Made by a program: the position numbers and the translations under genes
Assembly: GCA_023078555.1 (NCBI GenBank)
Contig: CM041198.1
Coordinates: 10,917,874 to 10,981,873, forward strand
Direction of reading: 5' to 3'
Source of the DNA: Ulva prolifera
Lineage: Eukaryota; Chlorophyta; Ulvophyceae; Ulvales; Ulvaceae
Length of the DNA: 64,000 nt
In this document: piece by piece, positions 25,641 to 35,640 of the stretch
Layout: each line of letters starts with the position of its first letter
Numbering within the stretch: position 1 is the stretch's first letter
Notes under the pieces: model-generated
Databases searched by the model: none
What the model saw: only the letters and a program-made list of their open reading frames with translations
Told to the model about the DNA's origin: nothing

Positions 25641-25911
25641 GCGAGTGCGACGCGGCATCTGTAGTGCACGAGAGCAGGCGTGGATGGCATAGTTGAGTAG
25701 AGGGCGTTTTTGTGAGTCTCATGATGCTCGCACAGGTCATATGGGGCACTGTGCGGGCCGGCATGGCGGGTTGACTGCCCTGAGAACAACCATTATCGCG
25801 CAGCCTGTGGTGGGTTCGCTGGCCAGATCTCGGATCCATGATAGCAAGATGGTGCTGGATTAGTTTTCGAACGCCGCTGTGGACCGGGCGACTGTAGAGA
25901 GTCTGATATGC

Positions 25912-26041
25912 CACCGGGCTGGTACGGAGTCTTGTACCGGCGAGAGTTTGTGGAGACATAAGGCAGTGGGTGATCTGTTGTCTGTAAAACTTTCAGAGGT
26001 AAATCAGGCGATCTGTGTGGTTGGGCCTGATTGCGCTCTCA
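25912..26041 (+). repeat. dispersed repeat R4, copy 2
   Basis: Matches 5739-5872, starting at CACCGGGCTGGTACGGAGTC and ending at GCCTGATTGCGCTCTCAG. See R4 copy 1. Confidence 0.55.
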
Positions 26042-26184
26042 GTAGGCTTGGCTGCCACCCGGGGGTGCATCACAGCACCCATACACCGCTCTGACACCCC
26101 CGCCGCACGGGCCACAGCTGCGCAACAATCCTGTCCTTTGGATGCTAACAGCACAGTTTGCTTTAGAGTCTACAGGGCTTGATT

Positions 26185-26250
26185 GCTGTGCATTCCGCCA
26201 GGCAGTCTGCGGGTGGGGCCTGATGATTCACAGAGTTGAATGGCCCCATT
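26185..26250 (+). repeat. dispersed repeat R5, copy 2
   Basis: GCTGTGCATTCCGCCAGGC and GAGTTGAATGGCCCCAT match R5 copy 1 in order and orientation. Confidence 0.5.
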
Positions 26251-27078
26251 AGCATTTTCCTGACCGCCAGCCCTACATTAGCTCGGTTTGGCACGTAAAT
26301 GCACTGTACTCTTTTCCAACAGCAATTTGCTTACGCACAACCTTATGAGGCATTTCAGGGTTACGAGCTTCGCTATCGGATGGCTCTACCGCGGACAGCT
26401 CGCCCGACGCTGCTGCGGACGATGTGCCGAACTGAGGTCTGTTGACTCGTCCATCGTGCAGAGTGCGTCGTCACAAATAAAAGTTGCCTCTCTGCCCAAG
26501 AATAGTAATTAATTCATCTTTTGACGTGCACTGCTACTGTATTCGTGGCTCGTAAGGGCTGCTTCGCAGCTGTTTGTGGCGTGTTCCCCTGTGGACACTG
26601 CACAGCTTAGCGGACACCGTGTACACGCCGCGCGCCGTATACACAGTATAAAATTTCACGAATTACACGCGTAAAACCGTGTACATATATAACTGTACCG
26701 TATATGTATACGTATACGGAGTTGTAACTCCCTAGTCATGCAGCAGGTGACGTGAGGTGGCCCAAGTGTTTCGGGTTCAAACAGTTTCCTGTAACACATG
26801 CAGAATCGACAAATCCGTGAACTCGCTGTATAGCGGTGATGGTCTCGGTGATTTCGGTAAAACTTGGAAATGCATCAAAAGCACGTGCATTCAATTGTTT
26901 GTGTTCTACGCTGCACGAGTATGTTGTTTGCGCCTTCAGATGATGCCTATGCGCGCAGCTAGATGTATTTCTCTATCAAGGAGCGCACCGCTTTACACGG
27001 TGCTACCGCGCAACACTGCTCGAGTACAGCGGAGAGTGTAAAAGCTCCACGGCGTCGTTGTGAATTCAGTTGTTAATA
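26251..27078. other. no gene recognised; TATAC-rich block at 26625-26725
   Basis: The block contains several GTATAC/GTGTAC palindromes (for example ATATGTATACGTATAC). No exon or transposon end is identifiable in the rest. Confidence 0.4.
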
Positions 27079-28153
27079 TGGTTGGGTCGAGCCCGATCCC
27101 CCGATGTCGGGATTTGTCAAATCGGGCCCGATAAATCGGGAATTTTCGGTTGGATCCGGATAAGCAAATTGAATATTTAGGGATGTCTACAACTGGACGC
27201 ACTTCAATCGAGCTGCCCAAAGCTTGACATAAATTTGATGCCGATGAAGCGAGAGCACATGATCATAGCGCTATATTTGTAGTCTTGCATGAGTTGTAAC
27301 GGATTGACATGAGCAACATTCACTGATGCCACTGCTATGACAGGCTGCTCGGATCTGTCCAATCACAAGATCATAACGACACTCCACAATGCAATCCTGT
27401 GGGTCCAAAGCCACCTGATCAATAATAAGCATTTGCTTTTTTTTATATACATATGTGTGTTTAATCTAAGAGAGAGCTGACACACTTGTGTGATGATACA
27501 CAGAAACCAGGTCCAATTCTGATCATGATTGCGATGGAATTACGAATGTCCGAGATATTAAATGCACTAAGAGATACCAGATACATTGATTCTTGATCGA
27601 TTGCTGCCCTCTCATGGTCGTGCGTAGCCTCATAGACTGCTGATGACACGAATGCTTGCCGCAGCCACGGGCCTGCACCAACAAATCTATTGCGAAAGAC
27701 TTCTTTGAAACATAATGGATTTTTGCAAGGAATTCCTGATGTCTTTGTCTGTTCGCCAGCCGATTGAGCCTTGTGCTCGTTCGTGCTAGCTCGTTGACGA
27801 GACCATGAGCAGTACTTGCACGCCATGCCGCGAATCGAGTGTAGCGCTGACACCGTTTATGAAGGCAAATTTTGATTTCAAGTGCTGCGCAAGCGTGCGT
27901 CGCTGAGCACCTGTGGTCGTTTATATGTCCACGGCGAGCTGAGTCGCACTCAAAAACGTCCACAGGTCGAATGTTTTGACGGGAACACTTGCCACAATCC
28001 GCAAACATGTTGATCTATCGTATGAAACCTCAATAATCGTCAACAGAGTTCATTCTAGCTCGAAGATGACCAAATCGAGAGGTTAATCGGGATTTTTCTC
28101 ATCGGGCCCGATAAATCGGGAAATTTGCCCAATCGGGCCCGACGACCCAACCC
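27079..28153. mobile_element. TIR element (non-autonomous, probably hAT-like)
   Basis: The left end reads GGTTGGGTCGAGCCCGAT. The right end, read inversely, is GGTTGGGTCGTCGGGCCCGAT. Both ends carry subterminal palindromic blocks CGGGCCCGATAAATCGGG, once at about 27125 and once at about 28103. The interior contains only a degenerate minus-strand frame (27523-28008) with several Cys/His but no recognisable transposase catalytic motif. I found no clean target-site duplication. It directly abuts the copia relic. Confidence 0.5.
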
Positions 28154-28203
28154 AGCATATCAACTTGATATGGACTGCTGTTGCTGTAAGGAGCACAACT
28201 ACG

Positions 28204-28590
28204 TTGATTGTTCGGATGTATGGGAATTGTGTTCTCTGGCGTTCGAAGAAGCAGAGTATAGTGGCTGGGGATACAACGGAGGCTGAGCTCATTGCGATGA
28301 GTGCAACAGCCAACGAGTTGATGTGCATGAAGCCGTTGCTTCTTGATGTGAAGCTGGTCCCACATAAGCCGACTCTGTGGGATGACAATAAGAGTGCCAA
28401 TATTTTGGCTGTGAATGCTGTGTCCACTGACAGGTACAAGCACATTCGTGTGCGGCACTTGCGAGTGCGGGAATATGTCCAGATGGACGAACTAAAGGTA
28501 GAACGGGTTGGCACTGATGATCAGATGTGTTTACTAAAGTGCTGCCCGGTCCTTCTTTACAAGAAGTTCGCAATAAACTCCAAGTAGTGG
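28204..28590 (+). pseudogene. relic of copia RNase H C-terminus
   Basis: The frame reads MYGNCVLWRSKKQSIVAGDT and onward, matching the last 125 residues of the intact copia polyprotein at 34580-34961 with many substitutions (for example WDDNKSANILAVNAVSTDR). A one-base-type disruption after GTDDQ changes the frame. It ends at a polypurine tract (GGGTTTATGGGGGAG) and its own LTR. This is the 3' end of an older element. Confidence 0.8.
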
Positions 28591-28615
28591 AAACGTAGCA
28601 GGGTTTATGGGGGAG

Positions 28616-28746
28616 TGTCACAATGCATGCGCCTACGGGCAGCAGTGTGGTGACAGGTGCACCCATGCATGATCGATCTGCGGGTCTAGTGCAGGGGTAA
28701 GCCGCCAGCGGGATTGTCCCGGAGTAGTGAGGGAGATCTTGTGAGT
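28616..28746 (+). repeat. older copia LTR, left half (split by insertion)
   Basis: Begins TGTCACAATGCATGCGCC right after the relic's polypurine tract. It diverges moderately from the intact element's LTR and is cut at TGAGT, where the intact element begins. It continues after the element at 35334. Confidence 0.75.
28742..28746. repeat. target-site duplication TGAGT (left)
   Basis: Repeated exactly at 35334-35338 on the other side of the copia element. Confidence 0.85.
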
Positions 28747-29101
28747 TGTCACAATGCATGAGCCTGCGGGCAGCAGTGTGGTGACAGGTGCACCCATGCA
28801 CGGACGATCCGCGGATCCAGTGTAGGGGTAAGCCGCCAGTCGGGATTGTCTCGATGTAGCGGGAGAGATCCCGCGAGGGTTTCCCGTCGTAACCTTGAGT
28901 GTTATGTGTTCAGTGTGCATATATGGATGTGCACACTGAGATCTGTAACCATTCTCTTTACTGTCTTACGGTACTAGCACTTCCCTTAAGCATCTCTCGG
29001 TTCTGCCTCTGTGCGCAGCAGGTATGAGATGCTGGCTGTCCTGACCTGACCTGAACAAGGACTGCGCGTCCTGACCTGCACAAATGATAGCTTTTCTGAC
29101 A
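28747..29101 (+). repeat. 5' LTR of copia 1
   Basis: 355 bp, TG...CA ends. Contains TATATGGATGTGCACAC followed within 15 bp by CTGTAACCATTCTCTTTAC. TGTAA is a plausible polyadenylation signal and TATATG a plausible TATA element. Confidence 0.95.
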
Positions 29102-29113
29102 TGGTATCGGTGA
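29102..29113 (+). other. primer-binding site of copia 1
   Basis: TGGTATCGGTGA starts immediately after the LTR. TGGTATC is the usual copia site complementary to the 3' end of initiator-methionine tRNA. Confidence 0.75.
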
Positions 29114-29410
29114 ATGTTAGCGTTATGTCTGTTTATGGTCTTGTTCAGGAAGCCGTCGGCCAATGTCTGTGCGCAGACACGGCGGGCATTCCACTGTTCT
29201 GCCGGCGCTCAGACTGCGGTCAAAAGCGCAGGCATCATTTAGCTCTCTCGTAGTATATTGTTGTTAGACACAATTCGAGAAGCTTGTTCAAATGATCAGC
29301 GCTGAGAAAAGCGAACGCGTTCGCTTGTTTTTCTCAACCTGTCGGCTTGCGAGCCAATCCCATCGGTTAGTTGCTGCGCGCGACGAAACAACCGTCTGTA
29401 TTAATGCAGG

Positions 29411-32400
29411 ATGTCTCTCTCCAACGCTAATTCTAACGCCAACTCTCCTCGCGAGGAGAGGCGTGACGATGCTGACCAGCAGCCTCTCGTCGCCAGGGAC
29501 GCTGACCAGCAGCTCCCTGACGGAGAACAGCCCGCGGGCATGTTGCTCCGTGGCGGACGAATTGTCCGGCCACGACCATCTTCCAATACTGGGCAGAGTA
29601 GCCAGCAGGTGCCTCATTCCTCTCATGTTGTGAACGATTCTGGTCACACTGAGTCTCTCATTTCACTCGCAACGTTGACTGAGGCGCTGCGCGCATCTCG
29701 AGGACGTAGCGAACCTGATTTGACAAAAGGAAAGTTGCCTGAGTGGAATTATAAGACTGAAAGCTTCGTTGCGTACGAGCAGAAAGTCTTTTTGTGGTTA
29801 GGCCAATTTGAGTTAGACCATTTGTTGCAGCACGCTCCGTCTGCGGACGAACAGCGTGTTCATGCTAGGGCGAGGACACAGGTCCTAATGTCTTTGCCTG
29901 ACGCGGATAGGACGACTGTCTATCGCATGTCACACCTGTGTGAAGCATGGTCTTACTTGACTGCCAAGTACAGACCTAGCACCGAAGCCGAAATCCACAG
30001 GTTGTGGAGTCGGTTCAATTCGTTATCACAACACAACAAGGACGTTGCGACGTATTGTGGTGAAGTGATGAGTGTTTACACTCAACTGGAGGCACTAGGT
30101 GCCGATGTGGGCCAGCGATGGCTTAGATTGAAACTTTTAGAAGTGGGGGAAGAGTTCAACGCTGTGCGCGGCGAAGTACTACACTCTTCCCCCCATGTAA
30201 TTATATCACGTTTAACCGAACACGCTGACCTGCTCAAACAACAGCGGCAGCTGCAGGCAAGGTCTGGGGCGCCCGCGGGCAAACCAGGCTGGCGCAAGCA
30301 GGCCCGTGGTGACGGTCCTGTGGTCGCCGCTCTCGCGGCTGGCCAGGCTCCTCGCGAGGAGACCAGGACCTGCTTCTTCTGCAAGAATAAGGGACATCTG
30401 CGTGCGAACTGCCCCCAACGCAAACAGGCTGCGGCCAAAGATGTTTGCACTGTTGAAATTCCTGAAAAATATCCCCAGCCAGACGCGTCTCTGCCGTGGA
30501 ACATCATTGTAGATAGTGGGTCGGACATGCATATCGTAGGCAATCGTGAGATGTTCACTGAGTACGGCCCGTGTCAGAAAGTTGCCAATCTCGCGGGACC
30601 AGGGCAGCTTTCGATCATGGGTAGGGGAACCATTCTGGTGAACCTGGGTACTTATGTAGACAAATGTGGGAACAAGCATCCGCTAGATGTGGAAATCCCT
30701 GGTGTTTATTACGCGCCTGAATGTCCGTACAACCTGCTCAGTACGATGGGTCTTAGGCATGAGCAGATGTTCCTAGACACGCGTAGAAATGTCTTGTATG
30801 TTCCTGGTCTGGGTGATATGGCTACCGACGTAGAGGACGACGTCAAGTATCAGGAACTTGATGTAGATGGTCACCCTGTCTTTGCTTTCAAAATGGCAGT
30901 AGAGACCAAACCTATTCTCGTCGGTGCGCCGGTCAATAGGGGGGTAGTCTGGTCTAACCAGAGCAGCCCAACCTCAGTTATTGAGGACCAACAGCAGTGG
31001 CATCATGTGGCGGTCGCGGCCGTTGACCTGAAGCGACCCAATGCTGGGGGAGCTGAGGTCCCACATGATGCGTACTTGCTGGAACCTGCATTTCTCGCAC
31101 ATTTGTCATTTCACCAGTCAACGTGGGTCCTCAAGCGTATGCAAGCCAACGCTGAGTTTTATGGTGATTTAAATTTGAAAGTTGATTCCGAGCCATTAGG
31201 GAATCGTTGTCATGGCTGCAGAATTGGCAAAGTGCCTGCGGGCAAATTTTCTGCCAATGATCGTGAGCTCATGGGCCAGGCCAAGTTTCCTGGTGAGCAA
31301 CTGCATGCCGATTTAGCTGGTACTGTCTCTCCTGTAGGAATTGGTGGTGTGAAGTATGTTTTGTTTGTGATGTGTGCCTTTACCCGTTATACTTTCGTGG
31401 TCGGTCTGCGCAAAAAGAGTGAGGCTGCGGCCATGATCTCTTATATTATCGAACGCATTCGGGTGAATGTGGTGAAGCCAGGTGAACCGTGTGTGCGCAT
31501 CCTACACACCGACAAAGGGGGAGAGTTCATGGTCGAGGCCTTAACACTCTACCTCCAGCGTCGTGGCATCACTCACCGCTTGACCCCCACAGCCGCTCAT
31601 CGCTGTAATGGCATGATTGAGCGGAGGATCGGAGTTGCCTTTGAGTCACTCCGTGCCGTGCTGCTCGCGAGCGGCCTGCCTCTGTTCCTGTGGATAGAAT
31701 GCCTCGCCGGTGTTGTACATGGTCACAATCTCACGCCGTCCTCGGCACTGTACCATGACAAATTGGCGAGTATCCTCAAATCTCAGAAAGGCCAGCATGC
31801 TGTCAACGCGTCTGCGGATGTTGACGAAGCTGAGCGGAGTTTGGGGAAGGGTAAGCGCATGAAAAAGGCCGAACGCGATAGGTTGAGGGAAGAGGAAAAA
31901 CGCAAGTACAAGTTGCTTGCGAAGACAGAGTTAGATGAGTTTTTGGTTCGGTCTTGTGATAAGGATATCATTCCTTACATGTCCTTTTTCAGAGACACCT
32001 CCGTTGAGGTGTTCCAAGATCTGCTGCGGCAGCAGCGTCCGTGGGGGGTTGAGGTGTATGCATACCCTAGGGATGACAAGCTGCGGAAGTTGTCCCAAAG
32101 GGGTGTCCTCGCATACTGGGTCGGGGCTGGGCTGGGCCCCAGCATGCAGCGTGTATACGCCCAGGATGTTCCTGGGGGTAGGGTTTTTGTTGTGCGCCAG
32201 GTTGTGTGCACTGCGGATCAGATGATCCGCCACGTACGAAAGTACGATGCGTCCGCCGTTGTGGACAAGAGAGAACCTGAGGAGTTTGCGAACTCCTATA
32301 CGGTTGTCTTCGAGGGTGACGATGAGGGTGAGCGTGTTACTGACGCCGATGTGCCTCCATTCGCGGCAGAACACACCTATGACGGGGGAGTGTTGCGCCG

Positions 32401-33010
32401 TCTGCGTGACCAGCTTCACACCCCCCCTGGTCATGGTAGGGTCTCTGTCATGGAAATGACATTCCGGCAGGACAACCCTGAGCCTAGTCCGGCTGTGTAC
32501 TCTCCGCGATTTGGAGCTGGCTCCACTGCGGAGATCGTCCGGCGTGACCCTTCTCGGGCCACACCGGAAATGGCCAGATCAGCTTTGCATCGCACGCGTG
32601 CGACATCCAGAGCTGCTGCTCACCCTGACGTCCCTGTCCCCCCTCGTGTGCGCGGCGAAGTGCATCACCCTGTCGCCACGCCCTCCCGCACTGCGCAGTA
32701 TGTCGTCACGCGCAATGCTGTGTTGCACGACCCTGGTGTAGAAGCTGCGTTCCCTGTTCAAGTGTCTGTCAGTGCGTCTGATGATGACATGGATGAGGAC
32801 GACGACAGTCCTGGCATCTATGACGACGATGATGAACAGCGCATGGACTACACCGTCTCAGATGATGAACGGGCTGCGGCCCATCAGAATCTGGAGGCTC
32901 AGCGGGTCCGTTCCGGGAGTAATTCGGCAGCGGCCTCAGCATCTGGCGCGGGGGCAGTTGCTCAGCCCCATGCGAGGAGCCGAGGCGCCGAGGCCCTTCT
33001 GGGCGGATGA
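29411..33010 (+). CDS. copia 1 polyprotein, gag-protease-integrase part
   Basis: 1199 residues. Order: gag with a helical core (EAEIHRLWSRFNSLSQHNKD), zinc knuckle CFFCKNKGHLRANC near 320, aspartic protease motif VDSGSD near 367, a pre-integrase region with CHGC, then an integrase core with D near 633 (HADLAG), D701 (HTDKGGEF) and E737 (GMIERR). The 35-residue D-E spacing is the classic DD35E. It makes the capsid, the protease and the enzyme that inserts the cDNA. An extra C in the C-run at 32966-32969, compared with copia 2, shifts the frame: the last 11 residues here are out-of-frame read-through, and the true continuation lies in the next frame. Confidence 0.93.
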   Translation: MSLSNANSNANSPREERRDDADQQPLVARDADQQLPDGEQPAGMLLRGGRIVRPRPSSNTGQSSQQVPHSSHVVNDSGHTESLISLATLTEALRASRGRSEPDLTKGKLPEWNYKTESFVAYEQKVFLWLGQFELDHLLQHAPSADEQRVHARARTQVLMSLPDADRTTVYRMSHLCEAWSYLTAKYRPSTEAEIHRLWSRFNSLSQHNKDVATYCGEVMSVYTQLEALGADVGQRWLRLKLLEVGEEFNAVRGEVLHSSPHVIISRLTEHADLLKQQRQLQARSGAPAGKPGWRKQARGDGPVVAALAAGQAPREETRTCFFCKNKGHLRANCPQRKQAAAKDVCTVEIPEKYPQPDASLPWNIIVDSGSDMHIVGNREMFTEYGPCQKVANLAGPGQLSIMGRGTILVNLGTYVDKCGNKHPLDVEIPGVYYAPECPYNLLSTMGLRHEQMFLDTRRNVLYVPGLGDMATDVEDDVKYQELDVDGHPVFAFKMAVETKPILVGAPVNRGVVWSNQSSPTSVIEDQQQWHHVAVAAVDLKRPNAGGAEVPHDAYLLEPAFLAHLSFHQSTWVLKRMQANAEFYGDLNLKVDSEPLGNRCHGCRIGKVPAGKFSANDRELMGQAKFPGEQLHADLAGTVSPVGIGGVKYVLFVMCAFTRYTFVVGLRKKSEAAAMISYIIERIRVNVVKPGEPCVRILHTDKGGEFMVEALTLYLQRRGITHRLTPTAAHRCNGMIERRIGVAFESLRAVLLASGLPLFLWIECLAGVVHGHNLTPSSALYHDKLASILKSQKGQHAVNASADVDEAERSLGKGKRMKKAERDRLREEEKRKYKLLAKTELDEFLVRSCDKDIIPYMSFFRDTSVEVFQDLLRQQRPWGVEVYAYPRDDKLRKLSQRGVLAYWVGAGLGPSMQRVYAQDVPGGRVFVVRQVVCTADQMIRHVRKYDASAVVDKREPEEFANSYTVVFEGDDEGERVTDADVPPFAAEHTYDGGVLRRLRDQLHTPPGHGRVSVMEMTFRQDNPEPSPAVYSPRFGAGSTAEIVRRDPSRATPEMARSALHRTRATSRAAAHPDVPVPPRVRGEVHHPVATPSRTAQYVVTRNAVLHDPGVEAAFPVQVSVSASDDDMDEDDDSPGIYDDDDEQRMDYTVSDDERAAAHQNLEAQRVRSGSNSAAASASGAGAVAQPHARSRGAEALLGG

Positions 33011-34961
33011 GCCAGATGAGGTGAAGACCGGGTCCGAATTAGGGGGAGAGGATGCGGACCCCTCAGCCGCAGTCGGGGTTGATTTGCCTGACGAGGTGAG
33101 GGCCATTCCAGCTGCCTTACCTCGTATTAAAATCAATCCCCTTGTACGCAGACGCCTTGTTCCATTGGCTGCGGATGTAGCAGCTGTACAAATGCATGAG
33201 CCTGCGGGCTCTGACATTGCTAGTAGTGAGACAGTTGTAGCTGCTATTGATGTTTCAGCTTGCGATCAGGACACATCAGCCGCGGCTGACTGTGGAGTGT
33301 CCTGTGCAGGCCTGAAGCCTCAGCATGTGGAGTCTGGTGAGCAGCAGAGTGTTCAGCGTCGTGGGTCGCGCCGAGCAGCTGCCGCCAGGAAGCAGAAGGC
33401 CTCCTCCGACCCTGATATGCCTTCTTTGAAGGAAGCACTCGCGAGTGCTGACAGGGATGCATGGCTGCGTGCCATGCAGGAGGAGGTAGATGCACTAGGT
33501 GAGCACGGAACCTTCGGGTTGTGCTATCTGCCTACGGGCAAACGGGCTATCTCGGGCAAATGGGTGCTTAAGATTAAGCGTGGGTCTGCGGGGGAGATTC
33601 AGCGCTATAAGGCACGTTATGTAGCGCGTGGTTTTTCTCAGGTAGAAGGAATTGACTTCTTTGAGACTTGGTCTCCTGTTGGTAGTTATGCGACACTGCG
33701 TGTGTTGCTGTCAGTTGCTGCTCAGGAAGATTTAGAGATCAGGCATGTAGACATTCAGTGCGCTTTTCTGAATGGTGAGCTGGAGGAGGAAGTGTTCGTT
33801 GAACAGCCCCCGTACTTCACTGACGGGACAGCACGTGTATGGAAATTGCATAAAACCCTGTATGGCCTGAAGCAAGCTGCTCGCGAGTGGCATAAAGCTT
33901 TAGTAAAGGTCCTAGCAGAGATGGGATTTGTGTGCGCACAAAGTGATCCCGGACTGTATGTTAGAACATCTGGTCTTTGTTTTATTTTTCTGTGGGTCGA
34001 CGACTTGTTCATATTCAGCGGCACTGCGGGGCTGCAAGAACTCGTCGACATAATTCTCACAAAATTGGAAGGCAGAGACCTGGGTGAACTAGCCTGGGCA
34101 CTTGGCACTGAGATCATGCGTGATCGTAAGGCCAAGACAATCACCATGACACAGCGAAACAAAATCCATAGCCTGCTTGAAAAGTACAGTATGTCTGATT
34201 GTCGAAAGTCTCCCACTCCGTTAGTGCCGCGGCAACAACTGAGGAGTGTGAAAGAGCATCCGGACCTGGAGAAAGCCAGTGCTGCTGAGCATTCCAGGTT
34301 CATGAGTGCTGTAGGAAGCATCCAGTACATTGCAGGAGTGACACGACCTGACCTCAGCTACGTGGCACATGCCCTGGCCCGGCACATGTCCAGTAGTCTG
34401 AAGGAACATTGGTTGGCTGTGCAACACGTTCTGAGATACCTGCAGTCCACAAAGAATTTAGGAATAAAATTTGTAGGCTCTGTGGGGCATGGGTGCCTGT
34501 TAGAGGCTTTTTCTGATGCAGATTTTGCGAACTCTTCTGATTTGAAGAGTGTATCTGGTATGGTTCTTCGAGTGTATGGGAACTGTGTTCTCTGGCGCTC
34601 GAAGAAACAGAGTATAGTGGCTGGGGATACAACAGAGGCTGAGCTCATTGCGATGAGTGCAACAGCCAACGAGCTGATGTGGGTGAAGCCGTTGCTTCTC
34701 GACCTAAAGCTCGTCCCGTATAAGCCAACTCTGTGGGGTGATAATAAAAGTTCTAATATCTTGGCAGTAAATGCTGTGTCCTCTGACAGATCCAAGCACA
34801 TTCGTGTGCGGCACTTGCGAGTGCGGGAATATGTCCAGATGGATGAACTTAAGGTAGCATGGGTGGGCACTGTTGATCAGTTAGCGGATGTGTTTACTAA
34901 AGTGCTGCCCGGACCTGCTTTGTTAGAAGTTCGTAATAAACTCCAGCTAGTGGAGACGTAG
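32970..34961 (+). CDS. copia 1 polyprotein, RT-RNase H part (frameshifted)
   Basis: Continues the polyprotein after the one-base insertion. It begins with an acidic linker and a KR-rich stretch (VQRRGSRRAAAARKQKA). The reverse transcriptase follows, with GKWVLKIKRG, YKARYVARGFSQVEG, TLRVLLSVAAQ, DIQCAFLNGELEEEVFVEQP, YGLKQAAREWH and the catalytic FLWVDDLFIF. RNase H motifs follow: SDADFANSSDLKSVSG, VAGDTTEAELIAMS, GDNKSSNILAVN and HIRVRHLRVREYVQ. It stops 17 bp before the 3' LTR. It copies the RNA genome into DNA and degrades the RNA strand. Without the frameshift it would be one ORF with the previous entry. Confidence 0.93.
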   Translation: MRGAEAPRPFWADEPDEVKTGSELGGEDADPSAAVGVDLPDEVRAIPAALPRIKINPLVRRRLVPLAADVAAVQMHEPAGSDIASSETVVAAIDVSACDQDTSAAADCGVSCAGLKPQHVESGEQQSVQRRGSRRAAAARKQKASSDPDMPSLKEALASADRDAWLRAMQEEVDALGEHGTFGLCYLPTGKRAISGKWVLKIKRGSAGEIQRYKARYVARGFSQVEGIDFFETWSPVGSYATLRVLLSVAAQEDLEIRHVDIQCAFLNGELEEEVFVEQPPYFTDGTARVWKLHKTLYGLKQAAREWHKALVKVLAEMGFVCAQSDPGLYVRTSGLCFIFLWVDDLFIFSGTAGLQELVDIILTKLEGRDLGELAWALGTEIMRDRKAKTITMTQRNKIHSLLEKYSMSDCRKSPTPLVPRQQLRSVKEHPDLEKASAAEHSRFMSAVGSIQYIAGVTRPDLSYVAHALARHMSSSLKEHWLAVQHVLRYLQSTKNLGIKFVGSVGHGCLLEAFSDADFANSSDLKSVSGMVLRVYGNCVLWRSKKQSIVAGDTTEAELIAMSATANELMWVKPLLLDLKLVPYKPTLWGDNKSSNILAVNAVSSDRSKHIRVRHLRVREYVQMDELKVAWVGTVDQLADVFTKVLPGPALLEVRNKLQLVET

Positions 34962-34978
34962 CAGGGTTTATGGGGGAG

Positions 34979-35333
34979 TGTCACAATGCATGAGCCTGCG
35001 GGCAGCAGTGTGGTGACAGGTGCACCCATGCACGGACGATCCGCGGATCCAGTGTAGGGGTAAGCTGCCAGTCGGGATTGTCTCGATGTAGCGGGAGAGA
35101 TCCCGCGAGGGTTTCCCGTCGTAACCTTGAGTGTTTTGTGTTCAGTGTGCATATATGGATGTGCACACTGAGATCTGTAACCATTCTCTTTACTGTCTTA
35201 CGGTACTAGCACTTCCCTTAAGCATCTCTCGGTTCTGCCTCTGTGCGCAGCAGGTATGAGATGCTGGCTGTCCTGACCTGACCGGAACAAGGACTGCGCG
35301 TCCTGACCTGCACAAATGATAGCTTTTCTGACA
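34979..35333 (+). repeat. 3' LTR of copia 1
   Basis: 355 bp, three differences from the 5' LTR. Followed by TGAGT, the right target duplication. Confidence 0.95.
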
Positions 35334-35372
35334 TGAGTATCTCCCATCGTAATCTTGACTGTTCAGTGGGTA
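35334..35372 (+). repeat. older copia LTR, right fragment
   Basis: After the duplicated TGAGT the sequence reads ATCTCCCATCGTAATCTTGA and then GTTCAGTG, which continues the older LTR interrupted at 28746. It aligns with the GTTTCCCGTCGTAACCTTGA segment of the intact LTR. Similarity stops around 35372, so the older LTR is truncated. Confidence 0.65.
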
Positions 35373-35635
35373 TACCGTACTAAATTCAAACCATCGACAC
35401 GTAACGCAGAACGCAGGCCTGCAGTGGCGTTGAAACACCTCGCTGTAACGCATAACGGTGGCCAGATGGGCCGTATATATCTCCAGGAATATTTCGTACA
35501 CCCGTAACGCTTAGAGCACCTCACGTCACGAACCGCATGTCGCAGCTCACCGTCTAGCACCGTCTAGCACGTTTGTCGTAACAACTCACCGCGACTCTGC
35601 TGGCCATCGTCGCTCGGCAGACTCGATTCAATACT
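35373..35635. other. short unique spacer with repeat R6 copy
   Basis: 35445-35475 (GTAACGCATAACGGTGGCCA) is matched at 43461-43490 on the same strand, both followed by a TATAT-type stretch. There is also a small tandem duplication, CACCGTCTAG, near 35550. No gene. Confidence 0.5.
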
Positions 35636-35640
35636 GCACT
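35636..35640. repeat. target-site duplication GCACT (left)
   Basis: Repeated exactly at 42999-43003 beyond the outermost LTR of the composite element. Confidence 0.85.

Larger units (their letters stand above)
28747..35333 (+). mobile_element. Ty1/copia LTR retrotransposon 1, nearly intact
   Basis: 6.6 kb, bounded by two 355-bp LTRs (TGTCACAATG to TTTTCTGACA) that differ at three positions, with an exact 5-bp target duplication. The primer-binding site TGGTATCGGTGA follows the 5' LTR. A polypurine tract (TTTATGGGGGAG) precedes the 3' LTR. Domain order is gag, CCHC, protease, integrase, RT, RNase H, which is the copia order. One frameshift separates integrase from RT. It was inserted into an older related LTR. 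LTR divergence under 1% indicates a recent insertion. Confidence 0.95.

Noticed and set aside
26625-26725. Replication origin or centromere-like TATAC palindromes
   Set aside because: Short and without any known consensus. There is no basis for a functional claim.
32772-33010. Programmed -1/+1 frameshift between copia integrase and RT
   Set aside because: Copia 2 is continuous in one frame across the same place, and the difference is one extra C in a C-run, so a simple insertion explains it.
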